Source: Ferroplasmaceae archaeon UBA567
GTDB taxonomy: Archaea; Thermoplasmatota; Thermoplasmata; Thermoplasmatales; Thermoplasmataceae
Direction of reading: 5' to 3'
Length of the DNA stretch: 13,157 nt
Assembly (NCBI GenBank): GCA_002505185.1
Contig: DAUP01000085.1
Coordinates: 1 to 13,157 of the forward strand
Part shown: piece after piece, positions 1-6,258 of the stretch
Numbering within the stretch: position 1 is the stretch's first letter
How the letters are laid out: every line of letters starts with the position of its first letter
Program-made: the position numbers and the translations under genes
The notes under the pieces: model-generated
Database searches by the model: none
Told to the model about the DNA's origin: nothing
The model's input: the letters and a program-made list of their open reading frames with translations, nothing else

Positions 1-317
1 ATTCCAGTTCTCACTGTTTTCCCGCTCTTACCCATATCAGATCCTTTTCTCCTGTGTGAACCGGATTCGGAGGCAATTCCCTTTAACAGCCTGAACATGG
101 TATCACCTGAGGGTGTTCTTGTATTTCCGTAATTCCTTATGTATGTCTCAACATACAGATGATCCGCAATGGCATTCCTCAGTGTTCCTGATACATCGCC
201 TTCAGTATAGATTGACCTTCTCTTGATGGCGGGTGTGAACATGATCTTCATAGCTGAGGAGAAAAATTCTTTTGTATCCTTTACATTACATATCGGGGGG
301 TTATTTTGTTGCTTCAT
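1..317 (-). CDS. Partial protein, N-terminal ~105 aa; probable insertion-sequence transposase
   Basis: An open frame with no stop runs from an ATG at 317-315 leftward off the window edge, so only about 105 N-terminal residues are visible. The protein begins MKQQNNPPICNVKDTKEFF and continues with a basic stretch (AIKRRSIYTEGD), then an alpha-helical segment (LRNAIADHLYVETYIRNYG) and the phrase TPSGDTMFRLLKGI near residues 70-83. A small helical N-terminal domain followed by 'P-S-G-D-T-x-x-x-x-L' resembles the DNA-binding start of archaeal IS4/ISH3-type DDE transposases, but the catalytic domain lies outside the window, so this is a resemblance and not proof. A TATA-like element 20-30 nt upstream suggests a leaderless transcript. 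Base composition is visibly richer in G+C than the neighbouring intergenic DNA. It could instead be an unrelated hypothetical protein. Confidence 0.5.
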   Translation of the reverse strand, partial: MKQQNNPPICNVKDTKEFFSSAMKIMFTPAIKRRSIYTEGDVSGTLRNAIADHLYVETYIRNYGNTRTPSGDTMFRLLKGIASESGSHRRKGSDMGKSGKTVRTG

Positions 318-336
318 AATACAATATTAATCCCCC

Positions 337-346
337 AAATTTTAAC
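337..346 (-). promoter_or_regulatory. TATA box for the left-edge transposase-like gene
   Basis: Read on the minus strand, GTTAAAATTT is centred about 24 nt before the ATG at 317. This is the archaeal TATA-to-start distance expected for a leaderless mRNA. Confidence 0.4.
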
Positions 347-415
347 TTGTCTGCCATGATGGATAAGCAATCAGAACCTTCTGTATCGTAATAAACTACA
401 TTGCCGGTGAATTAT

Positions 416-440
416 GCATGTCTGATCCGGTTGGACATGC
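416..440. repeat. Perfect hairpin-forming inverted repeat (7-bp arms, 11-nt loop)
   Basis: GCATGTC (416-422) pairs perfectly with GACATGC (434-440) around an 11-nt loop. A second short pair, CATTG (399-403) with CAATG (454-458), encloses it. It lies in the 176-bp gap between the transposase-like start and the promoter of the membrane-protein gene. It could be part of a mobile-element end, a structured RNA or an operator. Without the other end of the element none of these can be decided. Confidence 0.45.
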
Positions 441-463
441 GGAGAGTGTGACACAATGCAAAT

Positions 464-471
464 CTTTAATA
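464..471 (+). promoter_or_regulatory. TATA box for the 123-aa membrane protein gene
   Basis: CTTTAATA, preceded by the BRE-like GCAAAT, is centred about 26 nt before the ATG at 494, consistent with leaderless transcription. Confidence 0.5.
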
Positions 472-493
472 GCACAAATTTGCATAGTATACT

Positions 494-865
494 ATGTCCC
501 TCTTAATAGCATTAATTGTTTTATTAATTGCAATAGCCATCCTGTCCATACCCATGTATATTGCATCACTTATAATAGTAAACAAGTCAACAGCAACCTT
601 CGGGAGTGCCGTAGTAGCAACAGTAATAACGGCACTTATACTTGTATTTCTGTCCATAGCACTTCACTTTCTCCTTGCACCACTTGCAGTCTTTGGAACC
701 TTCCTGGCATTTTTAATTACCCTATTTATTATTCTATATGCTTATAGTTCAATTTATGATATAAGCATGGCAAGAAGCTTTATTCTGGCCGTTATGGAAG
801 TAATTATGTGGTTTGTATTCTTCATCTTCACTGGAATACTGGGTGCCTTTTTCCTATTCATTTAA
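494..865 (+). CDS. Small four-helix integral membrane protein, function unknown
   Basis: This 123-residue protein is almost entirely hydrophobic. Four membrane segments can be drawn at about residues 2-28, 37-59, 64-84 and 95-121, with only short polar links (NKSTATFGS near 30-38 and YSSIYDISMARS near 84-95). There is no signal peptide beyond the first helix, no cysteine and no recognisable catalytic motif. I do not recognise the family. The start at 494 is supported by a TATA-like element about 26 nt upstream; no Shine-Dalgarno site is present. The gene ends 3 bp from the end of the oppositely oriented homoserine dehydrogenase, so the two are convergent and are not an operon. The reading is favoured over the overlapping opposite-strand and +1-frame readings because its hydrophobic pattern is regular and its promoter spacing fits. 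Confidence 0.75.
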   Translation: MSLLIALIVLLIAIAILSIPMYIASLIIVNKSTATFGSAVVATVITALILVFLSIALHFLLAPLAVFGTFLAFLITLFIILYAYSSIYDISMARSFILAVMEVIMWFVFFIFTGILGAFFLFI

Positions 866-868
866 AAT

Positions 869-1852
869 TTATGACAGTAATAGGATATCATTTACCACCT
901 GTGCTGCTGTCTCAAGAGGGCCATCATGTTTTTCAAATACTGTAAGGTCATCATTGTTATCGGTTTTCTCAAGATACCCCATTGAAAGTGAATCCATTGC
1001 GGCCAGTGAATCACCGGATTTTATGCTGAATATTTTTGACTCAACAACAGGTTTTGGACCCGGTATAATGTGTGAAAGTACCCTATATATTTCACCGGAA
1101 TTTCTCATATAGTCTATGTTGCCCAAGTTTTCTATCCCTTCATATTTTACGTCATTTAGTGTGTAATCTAACCCGAGAAGAGCGTTGGCTATAATGACAG
1201 TCTTTCTTGCCCCATCCAGTCCATTAGTATCATCGTGATAGTCTGTTTCGGCTATTCCCATGTTCTGGGCAGTTTTTATGGCCTCGTTAAAGTCAACGTT
1301 AGCCATAAGCTGGTTAAGGACAAAATTGATAGTAGAACTTACCTGGCCTTTAAACTCCAGAATATTTGAGGATTTCAATGAATACCTGTTAAGGTTAAAC
1401 AAAGGCACTCCCCCGCCTACAGCTGATTCATAAAGTATGTGTTTCTTATGTGCAACTGATGATTCCATAATTTCTTTCCAGTGAAGAGCCAGGGGTGCCT
1501 TATTTGATGTGACTATGTGTTTTCCGCTTTCAAAGGCATTTTTGTACATGCGCATGCCTGCAATGCCATCCTTTGTTGCTGGGGACATGTCAACAATTAT
1601 GTCTGATGGCAGTGAATAAATATCATCAATTTTTATTACCTCTGCAGCCTCATCAAGTTCTTTTCTTTCCTTGTACATTAAAACCTTATCAAGATTGAGT
1701 CCCTTTTTATTATAAATTGTAGTTTTTGAATCCGATACTGAGATCACATTAATATCGGAACCAAATTTGTTCTTGAAATACCCACGATTTTCATTTAAAA
1801 TACCTACTACAGCCTTTCCTATGTGGCCCAAACCAACAAGAGAAACATTCAT
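869..1852 (-). CDS. hom: Homoserine dehydrogenase
   Basis: It reduces aspartate-4-semialdehyde to homoserine with NAD(P)H (EC 1.1.1.3), in the cytoplasmic branch leading to threonine and methionine. The 327-residue protein starts with a Rossmann fingerprint, GLGHIG at residues 7-12. SNKAPLA with K118, and YESAVGGGVP at 141-150 with the conserved Glu142, mark the nucleotide/substrate domain. DDTNGLDGARK at 207-217 holds the family's catalytic Asp213 and Lys217. The protein stops shortly after the catalytic domain and lacks the C-terminal ACT domain that gives threonine feedback control in many bacterial enzymes, so control may be transcriptional. The usual substrate-loop phrase (G-x-x-N-G-T-T-N) is altered here to GQVSSTINFVL (169-179). 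The gene stands alone with its own promoter and is convergent with the membrane-protein gene. Identity is secure at family level. Confidence 0.93.
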   Translation of the reverse strand: MNVSLVGLGHIGKAVVGILNENRGYFKNKFGSDINVISVSDSKTTIYNKKGLNLDKVLMYKERKELDEAAEVIKIDDIYSLPSDIIVDMSPATKDGIAGMRMYKNAFESGKHIVTSNKAPLALHWKEIMESSVAHKKHILYESAVGGGVPLFNLNRYSLKSSNILEFKGQVSSTINFVLNQLMANVDFNEAIKTAQNMGIAETDYHDDTNGLDGARKTVIIANALLGLDYTLNDVKYEGIENLGNIDYMRNSGEIYRVLSHIIPGPKPVVESKIFSIKSGDSLAAMDSLSMGYLEKTDNNDDLTVFEKHDGPLETAAQVVNDILLLS

Positions 1853-1870
1853 TCCTGCTAATTATAACTT

Positions 1871-1903
1871 ATTTTATAAAACTTCTTATGCGATTTTATA
1901 AAA
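1871..1903 (-). promoter_or_regulatory. hom promoter with duplicated palindromic TATA-like box
   Basis: The self-complementary element TTTTATAAAA (1872-1881) is centred about 24 nt before the hom start codon and fits the TATA position. The 11-bp sequence ATTTTATAAAA occurs at 1871-1881 and again at 1893-1903, exactly 22 bp apart, about two helical turns. The upstream copy may be a second promoter or a regulator half-site. Confidence 0.5.
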
Positions 1904-1917
1904 TATAGTTTTATCCA

Positions 1918-1936
1918 GTTTCACTCAATGTGAAAC
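1918..1936. promoter_or_regulatory. Operator-like perfect palindrome upstream of hom
   Basis: GTTTCAC (1918-1924) and GTGAAAC (1930-1936) form a perfect inverted repeat around a 5-bp spacer (TCAAT), centred about 75 bp before hom. Its G+C-containing arms stand out in A+T-rich DNA. It is a good candidate for a dimeric regulator site; the regulator is unknown. Confidence 0.45.
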
Positions 1937-2071
1937 AATGAATTTTCGAGAAAATATTAACATTATCAAATTTACCTGTAAATATAATACCTGGCCTTGA
2001 TAACAATAAATAAAGCATATACTGGCAAGAGTCTACAATCCCAAAACTGAGCGTAAATTGGATAGATTAAA

Positions 2072-2281
2072 TTATAAAATGAAAAGGTTAAAGCCTTCCG
2101 TTAAAACATGGATGAAACAACAAGCAATTAAAACTATAAAAAATGCATGATTTGCTGTCTGATATAGGGACATTGTTACACCAGAGGAATCATACATAAA
2201 AAGAAAAATAGGTAATAAGATCAAAACACAGAAATTTAGAAGGTATATAAAGAAAGTAATTTCATGAGATAATATGACCAT
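2072..2281 (-). CDS. Possible small membrane protein (69 aa), divergent from surE
   Basis: This open frame encodes 69 residues in two hydrophobic segments (about residues 9-29 and 46-68). A polar loop (YDSSGVTMSLYQTANH) separates them. The second segment carries two histidines (45 and 58), and its end (HVLTEGFNLFI) faintly recalls membrane anchors such as SdhC/D; that likeness is too weak to name it. The ATG at 2281 lies about 21 nt from TTATATTTAA (minus strand), which is the same near-palindromic TATA region used by surE in the other direction. Hydrophobic short ORFs arise easily in A+T-rich DNA, so it may be spurious or a remnant. Confidence 0.35.
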   Translation of the reverse strand: MVILSHEITFFIYLLNFCVLILLPIFLFMYDSSGVTMSLYQTANHAFFIVLIACCFIHVLTEGFNLFIL

Positions 2282-2297
2282 AAATTTACAATAAAAA

Positions 2298-2307
2298 TTA
2301 AATATAA
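2298..2307 (+). promoter_or_regulatory. TATA box for surE, possibly bidirectional
   Basis: TTAAATATAA is centred about 26 nt before the surE ATG at 2329. Because the element is nearly self-complementary, it could also direct transcription leftward toward the start at 2281. A second TATA-like string, ATATATAA at 2313-2320, is too close to the start codon for this role. Confidence 0.5.
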
Positions 2308-2328
2308 TAGTGATATATAAAGCATATT

Positions 2329-3138
2329 ATGATTTTAGTGACAAATGATGATGGTTTTAATGCTGTTGGCATAAAACAGCTATATAAGAATGCTTCCATA
2401 GTGGATGAGGCAGTTATGGTGGCACCGGACAGTATGAGAAGTGCCTCTGGAATGAGTATTACCTTTACAAAACCCATGAGAATACAATCACTTGAAAGAT
2501 ATGGAATTAACGGGTATTCTGTATCCGGTTACCCGGCAGATACAATTACAGTAGCACAGAATGTGATACTGAAAAACAGGAAGATAGACCTTGTGGTTAG
2601 CGGTATTAATTTGGGTTCCAATATATCTCTGCGCTCAATATATGCCAGCGGAACAATATCCGCAGCAATCGCGGCTGCATTGAAGGGTATAAAGTCTATG
2701 GCATTTTCAATGGTGACAGATCAGATAAACTCCAATGACGATTCTGATTTTTACAAGGCAGGAATATATTCAAGATATATAATAGAGGCGTTCAAAAACG
2801 TTGGATATCCTGAAAATGCTGATATATTAAACATAAACTTTCCGGAAAAGATTACAGATGAAACAAAGATAAAGGTAGTCCCCATGGCACAAAATGTATT
2901 CCATGATTATCTTGAACACAACAAAGACCCAAATGGAAAAGATTACTACTGGCTTGGGAATACGATAGAAAAACAGGATGACAAAAACACAGACTACTAT
3001 GTATTGATGGAAGAGAACAATATTTCTGTCACGCCCCTCTCCATACATGGACATACTGTAACAGATTATGAGCCCACAAAGAGATTTTTTGCTGAAATAA
3101 CAAAAAATATTCTTGAAAATGAAGATGGCATAATATAA
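2329..3138 (+). CDS. surE: SurE-type 5'/3'-nucleotidase (acid phosphatase family)
   Basis: SurE proteins are divalent-metal-dependent cytoplasmic phosphatases that dephosphorylate nucleoside 5'- and 3'-monophosphates (EC 3.1.3.5). The 269-residue protein opens with ILVTNDDG, whose Asp7-Asp8 pair binds the metal. It continues with APDSMRSASGMS (residues 32-43), carrying the conserved serine region, then SVSGYPADT (64-72), VSGINLGSN (90-98, metal-site Asn94) and YASGTISAA (105-113). These are the SurE signature blocks in the usual order and spacing, and length is normal for the family. ISVTPLSIHGH near the C-terminus matches the terminal swapped segment. It starts without a leader behind a TATA element and is transcribed alone. 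A run of five T follows its stop codon directly and may terminate it. Confidence 0.95.
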   Translation: MILVTNDDGFNAVGIKQLYKNASIVDEAVMVAPDSMRSASGMSITFTKPMRIQSLERYGINGYSVSGYPADTITVAQNVILKNRKIDLVVSGINLGSNISLRSIYASGTISAAIAAALKGIKSMAFSMVTDQINSNDDSDFYKAGIYSRYIIEAFKNVGYPENADILNINFPEKITDETKIKVVPMAQNVFHDYLEHNKDPNGKDYYWLGNTIEKQDDKNTDYYVLMEENNISVTPLSIHGHTVTDYEPTKRFFAEITKNILENEDGII

Positions 3139-3143
3139 TTTTT
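3139..3143 (+). terminator. T-tract terminator after surE
   Basis: TTTTT follows the surE TAA immediately. Archaeal RNA polymerase terminates at short U-runs without needing a hairpin. Confidence 0.35.
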
Positions 3144-3389
3144 ACATTCAAAAGAATACTGGCCGGTCTATATCATGCAAAAACCTGGAGGATACCTGTT
3201 TCACTGACAGAACTTACACATACATATGGACTTATATTATCTCCGTTAGGCTTGAATTCTCTTTTCTCCACTGATGCTTTTCCATAGTAGTTAAAGCCTT
3301 ATTCAAACATTCTATTCCAGAATTTATCCACATCATAAACTTAGTGTGATTCTTTCTGGCAGATTTATGTGTGAGGCAATAAAATGCAA
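3144..3389. other. Gene-poor gap between surE and the ABC transporter
   Basis: With its flanking terminator and promoter, this 281-bp gap (3139-3419) holds no convincing gene. A short minus-strand frame ending at 3232, MMWINSGIECLNKALTTMEK and 14 further residues, has protein-like composition. It has no recognisable family and no good promoter, so it is at best a small or decayed gene. Confidence 0.4.
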
Positions 3390-3399
3390 CATATATATG
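3390..3399 (+). promoter_or_regulatory. TATA box for the ABC transporter operon
   Basis: CATATATATG is centred about 25 nt before the ATG at 3420. No Shine-Dalgarno sequence precedes that ATG, so the operon is probably leaderless at its first gene. Confidence 0.5.
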
Positions 3400-3419
3400 G
3401 TTGAAATTTATAAACCAGA

Positions 3420-4259
3420 ATGATAGAAATCCGGAATCTTGAAAAAGAATACGGAAAGAACCAGAAAGCACTGGATTCCATAACACAGGATCTGGAGGGT
3501 GGCATAGTTTCCATAATAGGAAGGAACGGTGCAGGGAAGACTACATTATTAAGAATATTATCAACCCAGCTTAAGTCATCATCTGGAGAAGCTTATATTG
3601 ATGGCCTTAGCGTTAACAAAGACATGAAAAAGATCAGGAATAAAATAGTGAGCATCCCACAGGAAGCTGCCCCAATAGGGATACTTACAGCATATGAACA
3701 GGTTTTTATGTACCTTACCGGAAAAGGATTTTCCTTTCATTCCGCTAAGCAGGAGTCAATAAGGGCATTAAAAAGTGTGGGGATGGATAATAAAATGCAT
3801 GTCCCTACAGATGAACTATCAGGTGGAATGAAAAGAAAAATGTTTGTTGCAATGGCACTTGGTTCCAATGCAGAAACAGTGTTTTTAGATGAACCCACCA
3901 CCGGTCTTGATCCCCTGTCGAGATTGGAAACATGGGGTGCCATAAAGGAACTTACCGGAAATGTGGTATTGACAACGCATTACATGGAGGAGGCAACAGA
4001 ACTGTCAAAAAAAATATACATGATGGATTCTGGAAAATTTATTGGCTCAGGCACCGCAGATGAACTTCTTTTTGAATTAAGGGGAAAGGTAAGAATAGAG
4101 TCCAGACAGCATATGCCAGGATCCTATAATATAGGTAATATATATGTAAAATATGTTGACAGATCTGACATAACGAAATATGAAAAGGTTTATTATTCAA
4201 TAAAACAAATTTCTATTGAAGATTTATTTATAATAAGGGGTGTTAACCTTGAATCTTAG
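3420..4259 (+). CDS. ABC transporter ATP-binding protein (ABC-2 exporter type)
   Basis: This is the cytoplasmic ATPase of a two-gene ABC exporter. In 279 residues it has Walker A GRNGAGKT (34-41), Q-loop Gln81, signature LSGGM (133-137), Walker B FLDEP (155-159) with catalytic Glu158, D-loop GLDP (162-165) and the switch His187. All catalytic elements are intact. About 70 residues after the nucleotide-binding domain (210-279) form a short C-terminal tail typical of CcmA/DrrA-like ATPases. The next gene, an ABC-2-type permease, overlaps its 3' end by about 11-20 nt, so the two are translated from one mRNA and should assemble as a 2+2 complex. The substrate cannot be read from sequence; drug, lipid or peptide export are all possible. 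Family identity is secure. Confidence 0.93.
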   Translation: MIEIRNLEKEYGKNQKALDSITQDLEGGIVSIIGRNGAGKTTLLRILSTQLKSSSGEAYIDGLSVNKDMKKIRNKIVSIPQEAAPIGILTAYEQVFMYLTGKGFSFHSAKQESIRALKSVGMDNKMHVPTDELSGGMKRKMFVAMALGSNAETVFLDEPTTGLDPLSRLETWGAIKELTGNVVLTTHYMEEATELSKKIYMMDSGKFIGSGTADELLFELRGKVRIESRQHMPGSYNIGNIYVKYVDRSDITKYEKVYYSIKQISIEDLFIIRGVNLES

Positions 4260-4971
4260 ATTTATAATGACAATGGCGTGGTATTACGGTGTCAAGACAA
4301 TAGTCCGGGGTCCGTCATATCTAATAGCTTCCCTTGCAACTCCCCTTACGTTGCTTTTTCTCGTGTTCGTGTTAAGCCATGGCGCACTTGTTAAATTTGC
4401 CATTGTTGGTGGTTTAATAGCCTTCGTGGGAACGGTTGGACTTTCCGGTGCAGGAGATTCAGCGTTCTTCAGGCTTCAACTGAGAATACAGGATCTCTAT
4501 GTGCCAAGCAGGGTCTCACCTTTCGATTATATGGCTGCATTTACATTAAGCTACCTTGTTTTTTCAGTACCTGGAATAATTCTCTACATCTATCTGGGTT
4601 CCGCGTATCATCTTTTCAATTCCTATGACTCTGTAATGATGATCCTTGTCATGCTTCTCCTGATAATATCTACCACATCCATATCCTTTATAATATCCGG
4701 TTCAATCAAGCATTTGAGAAACATATGGGGAATTACTGGTATCCTCACTATTATCACCAGCATATTGCCACCTACATTTTATCCATATGGTTACGTACCA
4801 AAAGATTTCCTTTATATTATTGCACTTTCCCCCACAACACCTGCAGCGGTTGTTGTACAGGGGGCTTTCGGGCTTTCTCCCATGATGGATTCAATGTTTT
4901 ATATACTGATAATCGAAACTATATGCTATACCATTCTTGCACGGATACTTGTCAGATGGAGAGAAAATTAG
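4249..4971 (+). CDS. ABC-2 type transporter permease
   Basis: This is the membrane partner of the preceding ATPase. About 240 residues carry six hydrophobic segments; counted from an alternative upstream GTG at 4240 they fall at roughly 27-45, 51-70, 98-120, 131-153, 161-177 and 217-238. A polar stretch between helices 2 and 3 (RLQLRIQDLYVPSRVSPFDYM) is the cytoplasmic coupling region typical of ABC-2 permeases, and the Pro/Tyr-rich FYPYGYVP loop before the last helix is also characteristic. The start is not an ATG. AAGGGGTG at 4235-4242 is a Shine-Dalgarno-like site lying 6 nt before a TTG at 4249, which I prefer. A GTG at 4240 would sit inside that site, and an ATG at 4267 is too far away. 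The overlap with the ATPase gene implies translational coupling. Exported substrate unknown. Confidence 0.85.
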   Translation: MNLRFIMTMAWYYGVKTIVRGPSYLIASLATPLTLLFLVFVLSHGALVKFAIVGGLIAFVGTVGLSGAGDSAFFRLQLRIQDLYVPSRVSPFDYMAAFTLSYLVFSVPGIILYIYLGSAYHLFNSYDSVMMILVMLLLIISTTSISFIISGSIKHLRNIWGITGILTIITSILPPTFYPYGYVPKDFLYIIALSPTTPAAVVVQGAFGLSPMMDSMFYILIIETICYTILARILVRWREN

Positions 4972-5018
4972 AACAAAATCTTATTTATATATTTCCTGTA
5001 TCATACCACAAAGAAACA

Positions 5019-5027
5019 CTTATATAC
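5019..5027 (+). promoter_or_regulatory. TATA box for moaA-moaD
   Basis: CTTATATAC is centred about 27 nt before the ATG at 5050. A nearer out-of-frame ATG at 5040 opens only a short unrelated frame, so 5050 is the better start. Confidence 0.5.
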
Positions 5028-5049
5028 ATTTCTGCCAATATGAGCTTAT

Positions 5050-5997
5050 ATGTTGAATACTGTGCATTCAGACCTGCTTTATGATAACTTCGGCAGGCCG
5101 GTAAACAGCCTGAGGATACAATTAAATGCAATCTGTAATTTTCACTGCATATTCTGCCACATGGAGGGAACAGAAAGAAGCATGCAGTATATGACTCCAG
5201 AGGAGATAGAAAATGTGGTTGAAGTGGCAGCCCGCCACGGTGTCAATAAAATTAAATTCACTGGAGGAGAACCGCTCTTAAGGGAAGATATACTTGAAAT
5301 CGTACGTAGGACAAGAAAACACATAACAGGAAACATATCACTGACAACAAACGGCGTTGAGCTTCCAAAATTGGCAGAGGGGCTTAAGGAGGCTGGCCTG
5401 GACAGAGTTAACATATCATTGCATGCCATAGATGAATATAATTTCCACTTTATAACTGATACCAAGAAAAACTTTCTGCCAGTTGTAAAGGAAGGCATAG
5501 AGGCTGCAAAGGAGGCTGATCTGGGCCCCATTAAAATAAACTTTGTCCTGATGAAGAATATAAATGAAAATCAGGTTGACGGCATGATAAAATTCTGCGC
5601 TGAAAACAATTGCATACTCCAGCTAATAGAATTTGAGGCTAATGTTGAGAAAGAGCATAGTGAGGAATATATAAAATATCATGTGCCACTGGAACCCGTT
5701 GAAAACCGGATAAAACAGAAGGCTGAAAGTGTTGAACATAACCCCCTCCATAACAGGGAAAGGTATACTGTTAACACAGAATATGGAAAAGTCAAAATAG
5801 AATTTGTAAAACCAATGCGCAACGTTGATTTCTGCAAACACTGTACAAGATTAAGAGTTACGGCAGACGGAAAGTTTAAAACCTGTTTGCTGAGGGAAAA
5901 CGATTATTTTGAAATAAAGGATGTACTCGGGGATAACGAAGAGATAGATAAAATGTACAGGGAGGCAGTAAGGGCAAGAGTACCATACTGGAGGTGA
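5050..5997 (+). CDS. moaA: GTP 3',8-cyclase MoaA (molybdenum cofactor synthesis)
   Basis: MoaA is a radical-SAM enzyme that converts GTP to 3',8-cyclo-7,8-dihydro-GTP, the first step of molybdopterin synthesis (EC 4.1.99.22). In 315 residues the N-terminal [4Fe-4S] cluster motif is C29-x3-C33-x2-C36 (CNFHCIFC). KFTGGEPLLR (69-78) is the SAM-binding stretch, and TTNGV (99-103) and NISLHA (121-126) follow along the barrel. The second, GTP-binding cluster is held by C262-x2-C265-x13-C279. The protein ends in RVPYWR and has no C-terminal Gly-Gly tail of the kind that reaches the active site in bacterial and human enzymes. Length matches archaeal members. It heads a two-gene operon; its last codons contain the ribosome site for moaD. 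Identification is secure. Confidence 0.95.
   Translation: MLNTVHSDLLYDNFGRPVNSLRIQLNAICNFHCIFCHMEGTERSMQYMTPEEIENVVEVAARHGVNKIKFTGGEPLLREDILEIVRRTRKHITGNISLTTNGVELPKLAEGLKEAGLDRVNISLHAIDEYNFHFITDTKKNFLPVVKEGIEAAKEADLGPIKINFVLMKNINENQVDGMIKFCAENNCILQLIEFEANVEKEHSEEYIKYHVPLEPVENRIKQKAESVEHNPLHNRERYTVNTEYGKVKIEFVKPMRNVDFCKHCTRLRVTADGKFKTCLLRENDYFEIKDVLGDNEEIDKMYREAVRARVPYWR
5990..5997 (+). promoter_or_regulatory. Strong Shine-Dalgarno site for moaD
   Basis: GGAGGTGA overlaps the moaA stop codon and stands just before the moaD ATG (GGAGG-to-ATG gap 6 nt). It fixes the moaD start and is the best ribosome site in the window, in contrast to the leaderless first genes. Confidence 0.75.
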
Positions 5998-6000
5998 TTT

Positions 6001-6237
6001 ATGAGGATAACAGTTTTATATTTTGCCCGTGTAAAAGATATAACCGGAACTGCCCAGGAAACCTTCGACATAAGCTGGGGAAGCATGGATGAATTAATGG
6101 AAAAAATATTCAGTAAATATCCGGAATTGAGAAACATTAGTAATCTGCTTATTTCAGTAAATAATGAATATTACTCCGGTATTCCACTACGTGAAAATGA
6201 CAGAGTAGCGTTTTTCCCACCGGTCAGTGGGGGATAG
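6001..6237 (+). CDS. moaD: MoaD-like sulfur-carrier protein (ubiquitin fold)
   Basis: MoaD is the small subunit of molybdopterin synthase. Its C-terminal glycine is adenylated and then thiocarboxylated to deliver sulfur to precursor Z. The 78-residue protein begins with the beta-strand RITVLYFARVKDITG and ends with the diagnostic FFPPVSGG, whose terminal Gly-Gly is the active tail. The length is normal for MoaD/ThiS proteins. Position directly after moaA, with 3 nt between stop and start and a strong Shine-Dalgarno site, argues for molybdopterin rather than thiamine work. Archaeal members can double as small archaeal modifier proteins (SAMPs) attached to other proteins, which cannot be excluded. 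MoaE and the activating E1-like enzyme are not in this window. The gene is convergent with the gamma-glutamyltransferase gene, 21 bp away. Confidence 0.92.
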   Translation: MRITVLYFARVKDITGTAQETFDISWGSMDELMEKIFSKYPELRNISNLLISVNNEYYSGIPLRENDRVAFFPPVSGG

Positions 6238-6258
6238 ACAGTAGAGATATTTACATAT

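Noticed and set aside
2086..3300. GTTAAAGCCTT occurs twice, at about 2087-2097 and 3290-3300
   Set aside because: An 11-nt match is expected several times by chance in 13 kb, and the flanks do not match.
3232..3345. Short minus-strand frame beginning MMWINSG, upstream of the ABC transporter
   Set aside because: It is only about 34 residues from its best start, has no convincing promoter and no recognisable family. The longer version of the frame overlaps the start of the ABC ATPase gene. Kept only as a remark on the gap.
3139..3419. Search for a structured RNA, tRNA or CRISPR-like repeats in the surE-ABC gap
   Set aside because: No long stem, cloverleaf or regularly spaced repeat was found by reading either strand.
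5142..5531. 129-codon open frame on the strand opposite moaA
   Set aside because: It lies entirely inside moaA, whose cluster cysteines and SAM motif are unmistakable. It has no promoter or family likeness.
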